Source of the DNA: Zoroaster sp. YZ-2022
Lineage: Eukaryota > Echinodermata > Asteroidea > Forcipulatida > Zoroasteridae
Length of the DNA stretch: 64,000 bases
Reading direction: 5' to 3'
Assembly (NCBI GenBank): GCA_029582265.1
Contig: CM055828.1
Span: 33,267,263-33,331,262, forward strand
This document shows, piece after piece, positions 63,101-63,371 of the stretch (positions are counted from its first letter, which is position 1; each line of letters starts with the position of its first letter). The notes beneath the pieces are model-generated. The model was not told where the DNA came from. It saw only the letters and a list, made by a program, of their open reading frames with translations, and did no database searches. The position numbers were made by a program, and so were the translations under genes.

Positions 63101-63371
63101 GAGAAATCACAGGCCTGATATAAATGAATAAATTATTATAATCATCTTGGGTGGATATGTGGACCCGATACAACCTAACCTGCAACTTCTAGTAGGATAA
63201 CTGAAATACTAACGTTCGGCCACACAGACTGTAAATCATTATCTGGACCATAGAAAGCTAGACCATAGTCTGCAGCACTCTCAGTGAGCACAACTGAAGC
63301 AGGAACCCGTGTAGGATTCATGCAGTTAGCATCGGCATTCCCAAACGCCGAGGCACCCCACAGTCCAGTTC
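126..63371 (-). CDS. Giant receptor-type protein tyrosine phosphatase (R3-like), partial at both ends
   Basis: Single-pass membrane receptor expected to dephosphorylate phosphotyrosine on cytoplasmic partners; ligand unknown. Fifty-three minus-strand exons (126-187 up to 63214-63371, each listed separately) have GT donors and AG acceptors and join in matching phase with no stop, giving about 3,925 codons. Order: 22 four-cysteine repeats, six FN3 domains, an R3-type juxtamembrane segment with RRRRQ, one transmembrane helix, a basic linker, and the first part of the phosphatase domain. Single-domain R3 receptors (vertebrate PTPRB/J/O/Q group, fly Ptp10D) normally carry only FN3 repeats outside the cell; the large four-cysteine array is the unusual part. 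The start codon, signal peptide and catalytic cysteine are outside the window. Exon boundaries were read by eye and need transcript support. I am confident of the family and less sure of the exact class. Confidence 0.9.
269..590. mobile_element. piggyBac-like MITE flanked by TTAA
   Basis: TTAA at 269-272 and 587-590 flanks an element starting CCCTCCTATG and ending CATAGGAGGG. The interior is full of inverted TTTCAAAACCTTTCAA-type motifs, and an open frame through it is non-coding by context (phosphatase intron). TTAA duplication plus CCC termini are piggyBac-type hallmarks; no transposase is present. Confidence 0.75.
976..1066 (-). CDS. PTP exon: NRYNNIVP motif
   Basis: Encodes a segment starting DLNYIGETHSK and ending KNRYNNIVP. 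The K-N-R-Y-N-N-I sequence is the phosphotyrosine-loop region of classical PTPs. Phase 0 in, phase 1 out (GTGAGT donor). Confidence 0.9.
1476..1557 (-). CDS. PTP exon: membrane-proximal wedge start
   Basis: Encodes RPIAVTKFGQHVRKL...NFGKEYE, the P-I-x-V-x-x-F-x-x-H-V ... F-x-x-E-Y-E pattern that opens the phosphatase domain of receptor PTPs, particularly R3 members. It takes two bases of its Arg codon from the previous exon and ends in phase 0. Confidence 0.92.
2112..2408. mobile_element. Short inverted-repeat element (AAGCCTTTGAGAAG...)
   Basis: The left end (AAAGCCTTTGAGAAGACTGG) and the right end (CTTCTCAAAGGCTTG) are inverted copies, each followed inwards by GGCCAGGCCCA. The right end of the same family recurs near 41987-42025, where the hAT-like element has inserted into it. 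Confidence 0.65.
2525..2653 (-). CDS. Cytoplasmic linker exon
   Basis: Encodes a hydrophilic stretch (REKSEEVFSS...NNIYTANHSLERL...PPHKRGPKS) between the membrane helix and the phosphatase domain. It is rich in Ser, Lys and Pro, with one Tyr (NIYTA). Enters with one base and ends in phase 2. No domain is recognised. Confidence 0.85.
2690..3045. repeat. Imperfect TTTTCCTGCTTGGCAGA minisatellite
   Basis: About 20-40-bp units built from GATTTTCATTTTCCTGCTTGGCA repeat many times with substitutions. It lies in the intron between the transmembrane and cytoplasmic linker exons. The open frames through it are repeat artefacts. Confidence 0.8.
3087..3216 (-). CDS. Transmembrane exon
   Basis: Encodes EFDPWWFVYVLIPFMIIV followed by LIIAFMMCLCACI and a basic stop-transfer segment (SDRKKKP). 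This gives a single membrane-spanning helix with the cytoplasmic side marked by DRKKK and three Cys near the inner face that could be palmitoylated (inference). Phase 1 in, phase 2 out. Confidence 0.92.
3480..3740. repeat. Interspersed repeat family (three copies in window)
   Basis: The block with GGCCTGGGTCTCCCTTT, TTTGGAGGATTTACAGA, CCACAAACAAGAAACTAG and CAGGCCTG recurs at 30620-31110 (interrupted by a SINE) and 62860-63120. Same orientation in all three. Class not determined. Confidence 0.7.
3820..3890 (-). CDS. Juxtamembrane ectodomain exon (RAYT...YTDTPWS)
   Basis: Encodes VGVRAYTENGQYTDTPWSD, the R-A-[YF]-T ... Y-T-D-T-P-W-S signature that lies just outside the membrane in R3-like receptor PTPs. 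One base completes the Arg of the preceding TQYR. Ends in phase 1 at GTAAGT. Confidence 0.9.
4328..4740. mobile_element. MITE with ~24-bp terminal inverted repeats
   Basis: The left end ATATGTGATGCGATCTGGGA is the inverse of the right end at 4717-4740 (TCCCAGATCACATCACATAT). No coding capacity. It lies in the intron between the YTDTPWS and RRRRQ exons. Confidence 0.7.
4888..5119 (-). CDS. Juxtamembrane ectodomain exon with furin-like RRRRQ
   Basis: Encodes NQTAQAILPSYQQ...WPVYQTSEPFNPF, then SDQGRRRRQTVNTDSVDF and CPNFGYCNGVLNPITQYR. The F-x-I-G...C...CNG-x-L-x-P-x-T-x-Y-R pattern is typical of the membrane-proximal region of R3-type PTPs. The four-Arg run fits a proprotein-convertase site, as known in several other receptor PTPs. 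Phase 1 in, phase 2 out. Confidence 0.9.
5661..7741. repeat. 84-bp minisatellite, about 25 units
   Basis: The unit (ACGACTGCTTTGTAATGGTA and on to ATTGATTATTATATAC) is 84 bp, a multiple of three, so several minus-strand units read as a 28-residue repeat (HPALPLQSSRVYNNQLALNI...). Two main unit types alternate (GCTGGATGG or GTTGACTGG), and some units carry indels (around 6196, 6980, 7650). It sits in a large intron between flanking exons in compatible phase, so I treat it as non-coding. Confidence 0.93.
8091..8240 (-). CDS. Membrane-proximal FN3-like exon (LFSDRNGVV)
   Basis: Encodes APYYTGQTLPKEQFIL...IKSLFSDRNGVVTAYNVLVVEVG. The F-S-D-x-N-G-x-[IV]-x-x-Y-x-V-[IL]-V pattern opens the membrane-proximal domain of R3 PTPs. 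Phase 1 on both sides. The intron before it is only 193 bp and is mostly a 14-bp tandem repeat. Confidence 0.88.
8257..8408. repeat. 14-bp palindromic tandem repeat (GTAAACGGTTTACT)
   Basis: About eleven units of a near-palindromic 14-mer fill most of the 193-bp intron 8241-8433. The array starts about 16 bp from the acceptor of exon 8091-8240 and contains many GTAAAC sequences. Confidence 0.9.
8434..8503 (-). CDS. FN3 domain 6, third exon
   Basis: Encodes the last strand of the sixth fibronectin type III domain (IQATNTEGSGDPVFLDP and following). The N-x-x-G-x-G-x-P pattern is the usual FN3 F-G loop and final strand. Phase 0 in, phase 1 out. Confidence 0.85.
8859..8966 (-). CDS. FN3 domain 6, second exon
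   Basis: Encodes the middle strands (GEPSESAFQTI ... ISPLKAGYTYTLS). The L-x-A-G-x-x-Y-x-x-x-[VL] segment is the FN3 E-F signature. The exon is exactly 36 codons in phase 0, with donor GTCAGT. Confidence 0.85.
9363..9493 (-). CDS. FN3 domain 6, first exon
   Basis: Encodes the first strands (EPGLVRDFEIISYDTDQIRI...NGLILAYLVSV). Unlike the five preceding FN3 domains, each on one exon, this domain is split over three exons. Phase 1 in, phase 0 out. Confidence 0.87.
9796..9977. mobile_element. Short inverted-repeat element (GAGCTGCTTAGCA family)
   Basis: Begins GGCCAATGTCATAGAGCTGC and ends GCAACTCTATGAAATTGG with GCTAAGCAAAT motifs inside. Related copies lie at about 10800-10985 (and in each triplicated unit) and 53945-54135. 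Confidence 0.6.
9979..10257. mobile_element. Element with GGCGGATCCAG termini (copy 1)
   Basis: Inverted ends GGCGGATCCAG and CTGGATCCGCC enclose G- and C-runs and an A/T-rich centre with GAGAGAG. A second copy is at 24947-25192 and a truncated copy at 45425-45598. No coding capacity. Confidence 0.72.
10406..10681 (-). CDS. FN3 domain 5 (single exon)
   Basis: Encodes a full FN3 domain: PYPPGPLSIVQVTTTTIEF, the conserved Trp in FQWPDA, then DGYEVTF, LSGIQPHVTVDFEVRT. Phase 1 on both sides, so it is a symmetrical, shuffle-competent exon. Donor GTGAGT. Confidence 0.9.
11230..11319 (-). pseudogene. Truncated copy A of FN3 domain 4 exon
   Basis: The last ~85 bases of the exon at 12194-12466, with its GTAAGT donor, are repeated here, but the acceptor and the N-terminal two thirds are absent. 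It cannot be spliced in as an FN3 domain. It lies in unit A of the tandem triplication. Confidence 0.88.
11713..11800 (-). pseudogene. Truncated copy B of FN3 domain 4 exon
   Basis: Second copied exon fragment with intact donor and no acceptor. It has a 2-base deletion (one TG lost in the GATGTGTGACG run) that would shift the frame. Confidence 0.88.
12194..12466 (-). CDS. FN3 domain 4 (single exon; source of the duplicated exon fragments)
   Basis: Encodes an FN3 domain (GPIAPADITHEPTENSLTI, QWPSSVGELDYYTVTF, LVYQGLEVASEYTVTI). Phase 1 on both sides. Its last third with the GTAAGT donor is copied twice in the tandem triplication to the left; only this copy has its acceptor and N-terminal half. 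Confidence 0.92.
12560..12870 (-). mobile_element. LINE reverse-transcriptase C-terminal remnant
   Basis: On the minus strand, about 12605-12745 reads GDRSFCVVVLRLWNRLP, then after a stop a segment ITRFKSLLKAHLM. The G-D-R-S-F...A/V-x-x-LWN-x-LP pattern is typical of the end of non-LTR retrotransposon ORF2. In-frame stop; dead copy. Confidence 0.7.
13613..13891 (-). CDS. FN3 domain 3 (single exon)
   Basis: Encodes EPSQPVLISTSRTETTIDL, then QWFIDRSYIVDHYEITYSP and LVDLVPGRLYDISLVAVSN. The Trp and Tyr positions and the L-V-P-G-x-x-Y motif are typical FN3 residues. Phase 1 on both sides, donor GTAAGT. Confidence 0.92.
13990..14135. repeat. Interspersed repeat (CTGAAGACGATCAGAGCATA...CAGAACTAATTAC)
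   Basis: The block contains CCTGAAGACGATCAGAGCAT, AACCTCCAGTTCTTTTCAG and AGAATTTCACATGGTGTCAC. Other full or partial copies: 690-780, 5235-5345, 17850-17930, 34985-35085, 57242-57412. The copy at 57242-57412 is inverted and carries an extra CTTTGCATGGTGAAGAGGAT end. Confidence 0.75.
14792..15061 (-). CDS. FN3 domain 2 (single exon)
   Basis: Encodes GPDSVTLQLDSVTSSELTV, SWDAARGIFDYYTLIL, FTGLLTARSYNVTIFTVSG. Typical FN3 core with W, Y and L-x-x-x-x-x-Y. Phase 1 on both sides. Confidence 0.92.
15969..16235 (-). CDS. FN3 domain 1 (single exon)
   Basis: First FN3 domain after the four-cysteine repeat array. Encodes AKDVNLYATEVTDQKISVAF, FDLYVLTYSP, FNQLVPGQLYTIQLTL. The usual Trp in strand B is replaced by Phe (VAFSEA). 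Phase 1 on both sides. Confidence 0.88.
16529..16669. repeat. Long near-perfect inverted repeat (hairpin)
   Basis: Left arm from about 16529 (ATGTTTTTTAGTTCTTTTGG) and right arm to about 16669 are reverse complements over ~60 bases each with few mismatches. The loop is short (around CCAACCAGCTC). It lies in the intron between R22 and FN3-1. Confidence 0.9.
17308..17724 (-). CDS. Four-cysteine repeat R22 (single exon, 6 Cys)
   Basis: Last repeat before FN3. Encodes GVAIQSGSLTLVSSDI..., NSWDLIVFASNCADSCG, LDLTGLNCEDTTHLCARL, and ends SACVELQCF. It has all four consensus Cys plus a pair (C-x-x-x-C) in the loop where other repeats have ADGSG. Phase 1 on both sides; unsplit. Confidence 0.92.
17993..20688. 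mobile_element. 2.7-kb non-autonomous DNA element with AAGCTTGC-rich ends
   Basis: Starts CCCTTACAGAAA and ends TTTCTGTAAGGG (inverted). Each end carries a dense array of CAAGCTTGC palindromes (17993-18290 and 20380-20680). The 2-kb interior is A/T-rich with no convincing ORF. I could not define a target duplication. Confidence 0.7.
20783..21021 (-). CDS. Four-cysteine repeat R21, second exon
   Basis: Encodes RSVREATIPTSESS ... NLIATMDFTGIPCSEMRYIC ... LTGCIKTKCIS. All four C-terminal Cys are present. The acceptor could be at 21021 or three bases inside it (both AG); 21021 keeps phase 2 and an Arg codon across the junction. Confidence 0.88.
21050..21570. repeat. Repeated ~85-bp blocks (CAACATTACCAATGTTGTACC)
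   Basis: Four or more copies of a block containing AATGTATATCTTGATTCAAA, GAGAGTAAGCATACTCATAG and CAGTTTGGCCAACATTACC, interrupted by a T/A-rich insertion at 21245-21400. Related fragments occur at 13505-13600 and 63430-63510. Confidence 0.75.
21661..21727. repeat. 11-bp G-rich tandem repeat (GTGGGAGCAGG)
   Basis: Five to six units of GGGTGGGAGCA. The sequence has many GGG runs and lies 30 bp beyond the donor of exon 21757-21943. Confidence 0.9.
21757..21943 (-). CDS. Four-cysteine repeat R21, first exon
   Basis: Encodes GVQVMNVVSTIITSAPLIEQ..., GDDLWRATVFVNSQPDGSG. The split lies right after the DGSG loop and is in phase 2, unlike the phase-0 or phase-1 splits of the other repeats. An 11-bp G-rich tandem repeat sits 30 bp beyond the donor. 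Confidence 0.88.
22310..22340. repeat. (CTCA)n microsatellite
   Basis: Seven to eight perfect CTCA units in an intron. Confidence 0.95.
22492..22726 (-). CDS. Four-cysteine repeat R20, second exon
   Basis: Encodes AEKVADLDAIQGAVTII..., VNVMLNTSKLYCSDMAYICV, LRICSPTQCNG. Four Cys as in the consensus. Phase 0 in, phase 1 out at GTAAGC. Confidence 0.9.
22800..23600. mobile_element. TTAAAGGGAAA-terminated element (~0.8 kb)
   Basis: Begins CCTTAAAGGGAAATTCC and ends GATGTTTCCCTTTAAC. It is unusually GC-rich and CpG-rich for this window. A plus-strand frame at 23081-23434 (from MLTVERCP; ESGPSPCDFEPSFTDEEL in the middle) is open for 117 codons but I cannot assign it. TTAA at both ends suggests a TTAA-targeting DNA transposon remnant. 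Confidence 0.55.
24022..24212 (-). CDS. Four-cysteine repeat R20, first exon
   Basis: Encodes GVSLTPNTMMVDGGFPLREL..., SATLTGENLWKTTVFLSADQ. Ends in phase 0 just after the NG-V-G loop (donor GTGAGG). Confidence 0.9.
24318..24654 (-). CDS. Four-cysteine repeat R19, second exon (lacks two Cys)
   Basis: Encodes GGSAIGINLWSAEVKLSNED, LNLNGLSCSDVRYLVVVI, FTLDWRNN and a tail ending QLFSCTG. The consensus second Cys (Y-L-C) is Val and the third Cys is absent; only the first and last remain. The frame is intact, so this is divergence and not decay. Confidence 0.88.
24947..25192. mobile_element. Element with GGCGGATCCAG termini (copy 2)
   Basis: Same family and orientation as 9979-10257, including the AGAGAGAGAGGGGGAGGGGA core and CTCCCATTCCCACAGTGTGC. 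The right end is CTGGATCTGCC. Confidence 0.7.
25590..25900 (-). mobile_element. tRNA-Leu-derived SINE (inverted)
   Basis: On the minus strand a tRNA-like head (GTGGCCGAGCGGTCTAGC ... ACTCAAGTTCTGG ... GGGTTCGAGTCCCGGC) has A and B boxes and a CAA-type anticodon loop. It is followed by TGTGTCCTTGAGCAAGACAC and a tail shared with 39130-39400. The stem is imperfect and the body is SINE-like, so it is not a working tRNA gene. Confidence 0.75.
26033..26118 (-). CDS. Four-cysteine repeat R19, first exon (short)
   Basis: Encodes GVRIVNEQLTINSGIPFVEH and ends NPVDLT, the N-terminal strands of R19. The split is earlier than in other repeats, before the NLW block. Phase 1 in, phase 0 out (GTGAGT). Confidence 0.85.
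26529..26853. mobile_element. Palindromic MITE (CACTATGAA...TTCATAGTG)
   Basis: About 55-bp inverted ends (CACTATGAACAACTT ... CCCTGAAAATCTGTTTTGCC) pair with the right end (TTTCAGGGTAAAGTTATTCA, ATAGTG). The interior is made of short TTCACGGTG/CACCGTGAA modules. Same family at 59229-59577 and flanking the hAT element. Confidence 0.78.
27091..27522 (-). CDS. Four-cysteine repeat R18 (single exon)
   Basis: Encodes a whole repeat: GLHILSTSLLLYTGQPLISN, VVNPTNLFRLQVAATDI, AELNLMGAKCEEVPYICV, TACTKRLDCIG. The usual NLW is NLF here. Phase 1 on both sides. Confidence 0.92.
27808..28236 (-). CDS. Four-cysteine repeat R17 (single exon; Cys relocated)
   Basis: Encodes GVEVTNTAISEVNMGSLIVE, SITGVGLWSVDIYTSDTESC, LPDALCENINFVCAELGKG, STAIECKG. 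The third consensus Cys is replaced by Ser, while a new Cys appears in the loop after the LW block. Phase 1 on both sides. Confidence 0.92.
28906..29325 (-). CDS. Four-cysteine repeat R16 (single exon; Cys relocated)
   Basis: Encodes GVKIATFGLTNTGNDILHEN, VSGDNLWEFRAYLNNHQDCL, LKCPLWEKVYLCLEV, KGAEIQCKG. As in R17, the third Cys is missing and a loop Cys (HQDC) is gained. Phase 1 on both sides. Confidence 0.92.
29528..29678 (-). CDS. Four-cysteine repeat R15, second exon
   Basis: Encodes ENLNLQNTECRQTPYFCTQL, then FSLQGLPDDRTLIHCDTMDC. Four Cys present. Phase 0 in, phase 1 out. Confidence 0.9.
30799..31050 (+). mobile_element. tRNA-Leu-derived SINE with (GGATT)n tail
   Basis: The head GTGGCCGAGCGGTCTAGCGC, CTCAAGTTCTGG and GGGTTCGAGCCCCGGTCG resembles tRNA-Leu(CAA). 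The body has CCTTCGGATGGGACGTAAAG and the tail ATTGGATTGGATTGGATTGG. Comparison with 63050-63080 shows the empty site CAAAGGGAGATTTGTAAAT, so the boundaries are well fixed. Confidence 0.82.
31154..31434 (-). CDS. Four-cysteine repeat R15, first exon
   Basis: Encodes GVQVEDTQVIITSGELIPVE, AISGTGLWQLRVFANRRADG, PLPAGSLIAFTGLS. Ends in phase 0 just before the first Cys block. The 1.5-kb intron that follows holds a SINE inside an older repeat. Confidence 0.9.
31814..31934 (-). CDS. Four-cysteine repeat R14, second exon
   Basis: Encodes GDLWLCARLNRHANPNPVFT and ends VGCRNVTCKG. The split falls between the first and second consensus Cys, later than in any other repeat. Phase 0 in, phase 1 out. Confidence 0.9.
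32115..32204. repeat. Perfect 26-bp-arm hairpin
   Basis: Arms AAATGATCTAGTTTATTTGT (32131-32156) and the exact reverse complement at 32162-32187 surround a 5-base loop. The pairing extends imperfectly into TTTGC/GCAAA on both sides. It lies in the R14 intron. Confidence 0.92.
32611..32930 (-). CDS. Four-cysteine repeat R14, first exon
   Basis: Encodes GVEIVSTVISDIVAGDMVIE, SISGANLWAVTFYYTPFADG, GSLDLSGLVCPR. Ends in phase 0 (CGT then GTAAGT), two residues after the first Cys. Confidence 0.9.
33480..33835. repeat. Interspersed repeat (AAAGGGAAGGTACAACA...CCTTCGATTTCAAAAG)
   Basis: Contains TTCAACCCTCTGGTTTTCA, AAATATATCATAAAACTA, CTGTGAAA and TTTTACAAA. A similar block is at 45605-45885 in the same order. 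It ends right at the R13 second exon donor. Confidence 0.6.
33836..34021 (-). CDS. Four-cysteine repeat R13, second exon
   Basis: Encodes ALGANQAAEFINIFPVQITP, NGVICQQLDRLCLTFAQGA, VCVDISCRG. Four Cys present. Phase 1 on both sides. Confidence 0.88.
34446..34676 (-). CDS. Four-cysteine repeat R13, first exon
   Basis: Encodes AVIINDIKLVVTLPAYILEN, AAIAGTGLWSSPSFEIRD, ATGNYWTSIRENT. The LW block is followed by an atypical loop without DGSG. Phase 1 on both sides (GTGAGT). Confidence 0.88.
35261..35686 (-). CDS. Four-cysteine repeat R12 (single exon)
   Basis: Encodes GVMITNVAIQTGGQTPSFQE, GVVGTDLWNVTFSLNSKADG, ADILCSATTDFFLCVKVEK, SCIPITCYR. One of the best matches to the repeat consensus. Phase 1 on both sides. 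Confidence 0.93.
35885..36164 (-). CDS. Four-cysteine repeat R11, second exon
   Basis: Encodes AFVASTATGVEDPKTPNQNV, AMLDTTTWTCQPDNFICIRL, LLTCQPIMCRG. Four Cys present. Phase 0 in, phase 1 out. Confidence 0.9.
36219..37194. mobile_element. ~1-kb DNA element with GGCCACTCAGAATTA ends
   Basis: The left end GGGCCCACTCAGAATTATCA and the right end AGCAGTG...CACTCAGAATTA (inverted) match, each followed inwards by AAATTTCAAT/ATTGAAATTT blocks. No transposase ORF; non-autonomous. It lies in the R11 intron. Confidence 0.65.
37400..38130. other. A/T-rich intron segment with a poly(A)-like end
   Basis: No exon was found. The + strand ends in GTTTTGATAATAAAACCAG followed by an A-rich tract, which looks like a retroposed 3' end, but no coding match is visible. 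Confidence 0.4.
38216..38364 (-). CDS. Four-cysteine repeat R11, first exon
   Basis: Encodes GLRVTGGSFDVNSVLLEGVP and ends SGGTNLFMLE, so the split lies inside the NLW (here NLF) block. Phase 1 in, phase 0 out (GTAGGT). Confidence 0.88.
38405..38775 (-). mobile_element. tRNA-derived SINE, second subfamily
   Basis: Minus-strand head GGAGTGCCATGGTCGAGCGA ... GTGGGTTCGAATCCCAACTG, then TGTGTCCTTGAGCAAGACAC, and a 3' part with GCGCTATATAAGTCCACATT. A relative lies at 51445-51662. Confidence 0.72.
39130..39400 (+). mobile_element. SINE body fragment
   Basis: Shares GACACTTGTGTCCTTGAGCA, GGGGCAGAGGCAGTTTAACA and CACCTTGGAGTGGCCATTGG with the SINE at 25590-25900, but in the other orientation and without a full tRNA head. 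Confidence 0.7.
39701..41986. mobile_element. 2.3-kb hAT-like element with 8-bp target duplication
   Basis: Starts CAGTGTTCTAGCCAGG and ends CCTGGCTAGAACACTG (perfect 16-bp inverted ends). AGCCTGGG is duplicated at 39693-39700 and 41987-41994. Subterminal TATAGCGTATCGGC repeats cluster near the right end. The 8-bp duplication and CA..TG ends fit hAT. No transposase ORF was seen. Confidence 0.85.
42193..42463. mobile_element. piggyBac-like MITE flanked by TTAA (copy 2)
   Basis: TTAA/CCCTAACCCCCTAGG on the left and GTGGTTAGGG/TTAA on the right. The interior matches 53486-53755 in reverse orientation. It ends 9 bp from the donor of exon 42473-42652. Confidence 0.75.
42473..42652 (-). CDS. Four-cysteine repeat R10, second exon
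   Basis: Encodes GEEDMYLSVSAAFNLTDVFC, TDLMFLCVQV, LIGCQGVTCKG. Phase 1 on both sides. A TTAA-flanked MITE ends only 9 bp beyond its donor. Confidence 0.9.
42880..42955. repeat. Two poly-G runs
   Basis: Runs of 14 or more G around 42888 and 42942, separated by about 35 bp; intronic. Confidence 0.85.
43280..43531 (-). CDS. Four-cysteine repeat R10, first exon
   Basis: Encodes GAQIAETVLLLDNAAKMLTE, EYLKIVLFGSPVAGTSGNK, ending AFPVSINP. The LW block has become EYLKIVLF, so this is a divergent repeat. Phase 1 on both sides (GTATGC). Confidence 0.88.
43891..44133 (-). CDS. Four-cysteine repeat R9, second exon
   Basis: Encodes GTRMAEVEATLQGNDASFPL, YLVCEKVRWVCAELKKQD, HIACTSLNCKG. Four Cys. Phase 1 on both sides. 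Confidence 0.9.
44333..44509 (-). CDS. Four-cysteine repeat R9, first exon
   Basis: Encodes GVVIVQSSAIATSGDLQEGR, ASVSGNGLWSVRVFGNGQEN, ending in the G-L loop in phase 1 (GTGAGA). Confidence 0.9.
44530..45005. repeat. ~26-bp minisatellite (GGTCATCACCATGAATGATG)
   Basis: About 17 imperfect units of AAAAGGTCATCACCATGAAT with GATGTG/GACATA variants. It starts about 30 bp upstream of the R9 first-exon acceptor. Confidence 0.9.
45907..46138 (-). CDS. Four-cysteine repeat R8, second exon
   Basis: Encodes TVLATVPVNLGQQANTDVIN, VPFDLTGLVCPSNGTVKLCI, QQCEELPCLG. Four Cys. Phase 0 in, phase 1 out (GTAAAT). Confidence 0.9.
46265..46555. repeat. ~21-bp minisatellite (TCTAGTAATCTTCATGTAG)
   Basis: About 14 units with G/C and C/T variants. 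Intron between the two R8 exons. Confidence 0.9.
47040..47165 (+). mobile_element. LINE 3'-end-like fragment with GAATT tail
   Basis: The TGTGTGTTGAAATGTGGAAA...AAATTGAATTGAAATAG end resembles non-LTR element 3' termini with a simple-repeat tail. No coding part is visible. Confidence 0.4.
47360..47517 (-). CDS. Four-cysteine repeat R8, first exon
   Basis: Encodes GVLINSINLAGLPPAIIERG, DASGTMLWEMTASLVNGN. Ends in phase 0 at donor GTAATG, after the LW block. Confidence 0.87.
48175..49470. repeat. ~55-bp minisatellite, about 23 units
   Basis: The unit GGCTAATGGGTTGGTGAAAT + GTGGTCCGTGTAGGGGCATC + GAGCAAACTAGCAAT repeats from 48175. The last unit runs into the R7 donor (CATCAAGCAAACTTTACC). Open frames on both strands are repeat artefacts. 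Confidence 0.95.
49475..49903 (-). CDS. Four-cysteine repeat R7 (single exon)
   Basis: Encodes GAVFESANLSVLPNTGLIEN, QAGSNFWLLKVFASKMADGS, VLDLSGFVCPGDVGYLCAEL, LRACRDVPCQG. Very close to the consensus. A 55-bp minisatellite begins a few bases past its GTAAAG donor. Phase 1 on both sides. Confidence 0.93.
50636..50970. mobile_element. MITE (GGGCAATATCGTCA...GATCGTGATGACATAAACCC)
   Basis: Inverted halves share ATTGGAATCGGTGTCCTAGT / ACTAGGACACTGATTCCAT and TAATATGACC-type blocks. Related single-sided pieces occur at 7744-7945 and 29800-30035. Confidence 0.6.
50991..51290 (-). CDS. Four-cysteine repeat R6, second exon
   Basis: Encodes DSAATNIWDVTLFLNSALDG, LETSNLICGAVLYVCLEI, TPTCMEISCKG. The exon opens immediately before the NIW block. 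Phase 1 on both sides (GTGGGA donor). Confidence 0.9.
51445..51662 (-). mobile_element. tRNA-derived SINE (inverted)
   Basis: The minus-strand head GGTGCCATGGCTAAGCAGTT ... GGGTTTGAATCCTGGCTGCG and TGTCCTTGAGCAAGACA place it in the 38405-38775 subfamily. A poly-C run precedes it. Confidence 0.7.
51972..52097 (-). CDS. Four-cysteine repeat R6, first exon
   Basis: Encodes GVVIISEDFVFVDNVIYEAR and ends NGAVIS. R6 is split just before the LW block in phase 1, the same position as the left boundary of the R1 exon at 63371. Donor GTATGG. Confidence 0.85.
52856..53248 (-). CDS. Four-cysteine repeat R5 (single exon)
   Basis: Encodes GVEIANTAVAIVSGGPLVEG, VTGSNFWNVTIYGSNSEAG, LTNLLCVDITYICVEVEK, YLKCSPVECEG. 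Phase 1 on both sides. Confidence 0.92.
53486..53755. mobile_element. piggyBac-like MITE flanked by TTAA (copy 3)
   Basis: TTAA/CCCTAACCACCCTAAATCC on the left and CCTAGGGGGTTAGTG/TTAA on the right. Interior CTTCAAATGGGGCAAAATTA is shared with the copy at 42193-42463. A degraded relative may occupy 13190-13514. Confidence 0.75.
54526..54705 (-). CDS. Four-cysteine repeat R4, second exon
   Basis: Encodes DLIAGMQSIFSNVQVSLDLD, STCENMQYLCIELRKASG, LKTCKLVPECNG. Four Cys. Phase 1 on both sides (GTAGGC). Confidence 0.9.
54955..55185 (-). CDS. Four-cysteine repeat R4, first exon
   Basis: Encodes GVKINSLVINDGVTNFALKE, GSVRGTNQLWDMLVYLSMND, ASLTGWQTQ. Phase 1 on both sides. Confidence 0.9.
56479..56623 (-). 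CDS. Four-cysteine repeat R3, second exon
   Basis: Encodes ATLDLTNQRCSTIGQVCAEV, NMGCFTPTCQG. Four Cys. Phase 0 in, phase 1 out (GTTGGT). Confidence 0.9.
56848..57107 (-). CDS. Four-cysteine repeat R3, first exon
   Basis: Encodes VILRSTVVIPSIGSSPNGLP, SVPSGINHWQFTVTPGSV, LLTAGTALSFTRVM. The LW block is NHW here. Phase 1 in, phase 0 out (GTAGGT). Confidence 0.88.
58100..58461. mobile_element. MITE with AAAGTCTCCAGTTTCTGGTC ends
   Basis: The left end AGTCTCCAGTTTCTGGTC is the inverse of the right end GACCAGAAACCGCAGACT. The interior has ATTCCAATCGATCC and TTTTGGCTGCAATTG. Related pieces occur at 16895-17250 and 55430-55815. Confidence 0.68.
58609..58809 (-). CDS. Four-cysteine repeat R2, second exon
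   Basis: Encodes QLNTAFPGTGGVLSLFGVTA, LDDKQCGTYDYLCSKLKKKS, IVCSAMLTCKS. Four Cys. Phase 1 on both sides (GTAAGT). Confidence 0.9.
59229..59577. mobile_element. Palindromic MITE copy 2 (CACTATGAATAAC...)
   Basis: Same inverted ends and TTCACGGTG-type modules as 26529-26853. Partial copies continue on both sides (59146-59228 and 59578-59679 resuming at 61207). Confidence 0.75.
59680..61198 (-). mobile_element. hAT element, 1,519 bp, 8-bp target duplication
   Basis: Begins CAGGGGCGGATTAAG and ends GGTTAATCCGCCACTG. CAGCTCAT is duplicated at 59672-59679 and 61199-61206. The uninterrupted target GGGGCAGCTCATTAATTCTC is seen at 59401-59420. It contains the transposase remnant at 60507-60701 and is internally deleted. 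Confidence 0.9.
60507..60701 (-). pseudogene. hAT transposase C-terminal remnant
   Basis: A 64-codon frame reads KMKRVQLRSTMAQRRLSALS followed by LMTIESELVKGLDFEDII and EFASSKSRKVQL, then a stop. The LRSTM-x-Q-x-RL-x-x-L-x-L-x-[ST]-I-E pattern is the hAT C-terminal dimerisation motif. The rest of the transposase is missing. Confidence 0.82.
61436..61654 (-). CDS. Four-cysteine repeat R2, first exon
   Basis: Encodes GLSVVSGTLTVNSATQLAAF, GVSGTGLWDLIVFPAKNADG. Phase 1 on both sides (GTAAGT). The 2.6-kb intron that follows holds a hAT element inside a palindromic repeat. Confidence 0.92.
61949..62102 (-). CDS. Four-cysteine repeat R1, last exon
   Basis: Encodes IAVSLDMLGAGCNDARYLCI, GDNPMPPFSLSF, YGAVEMECE. 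The third consensus Cys is missing. Phase 0 in, phase 1 out (GTAAGT). Confidence 0.9.
63214..63371 (-). CDS. Four-cysteine repeat R1, middle exon (first exon in window)
   Basis: Encodes TGLWGASAFGNADANCMNP and ends NDLQSVWPN. It begins right at the LW block in phase 1, so the N-terminal strands of R1 must be in a further exon beyond 64000. I saw no such exon in 63372-64000. A loop Cys (DANC) accompanies the loss of the third Cys. A second possible donor at 63180 was rejected because it breaks the phase. Confidence 0.87.

Noticed and set aside
63180..63213. Longer form of exon 63214-63371 ending at GTTAGG
   Set aside because: It would end in phase 1, but the next exon needs phase 0; the GTTAGT donor after WPN fits both phase and repeat alignment.
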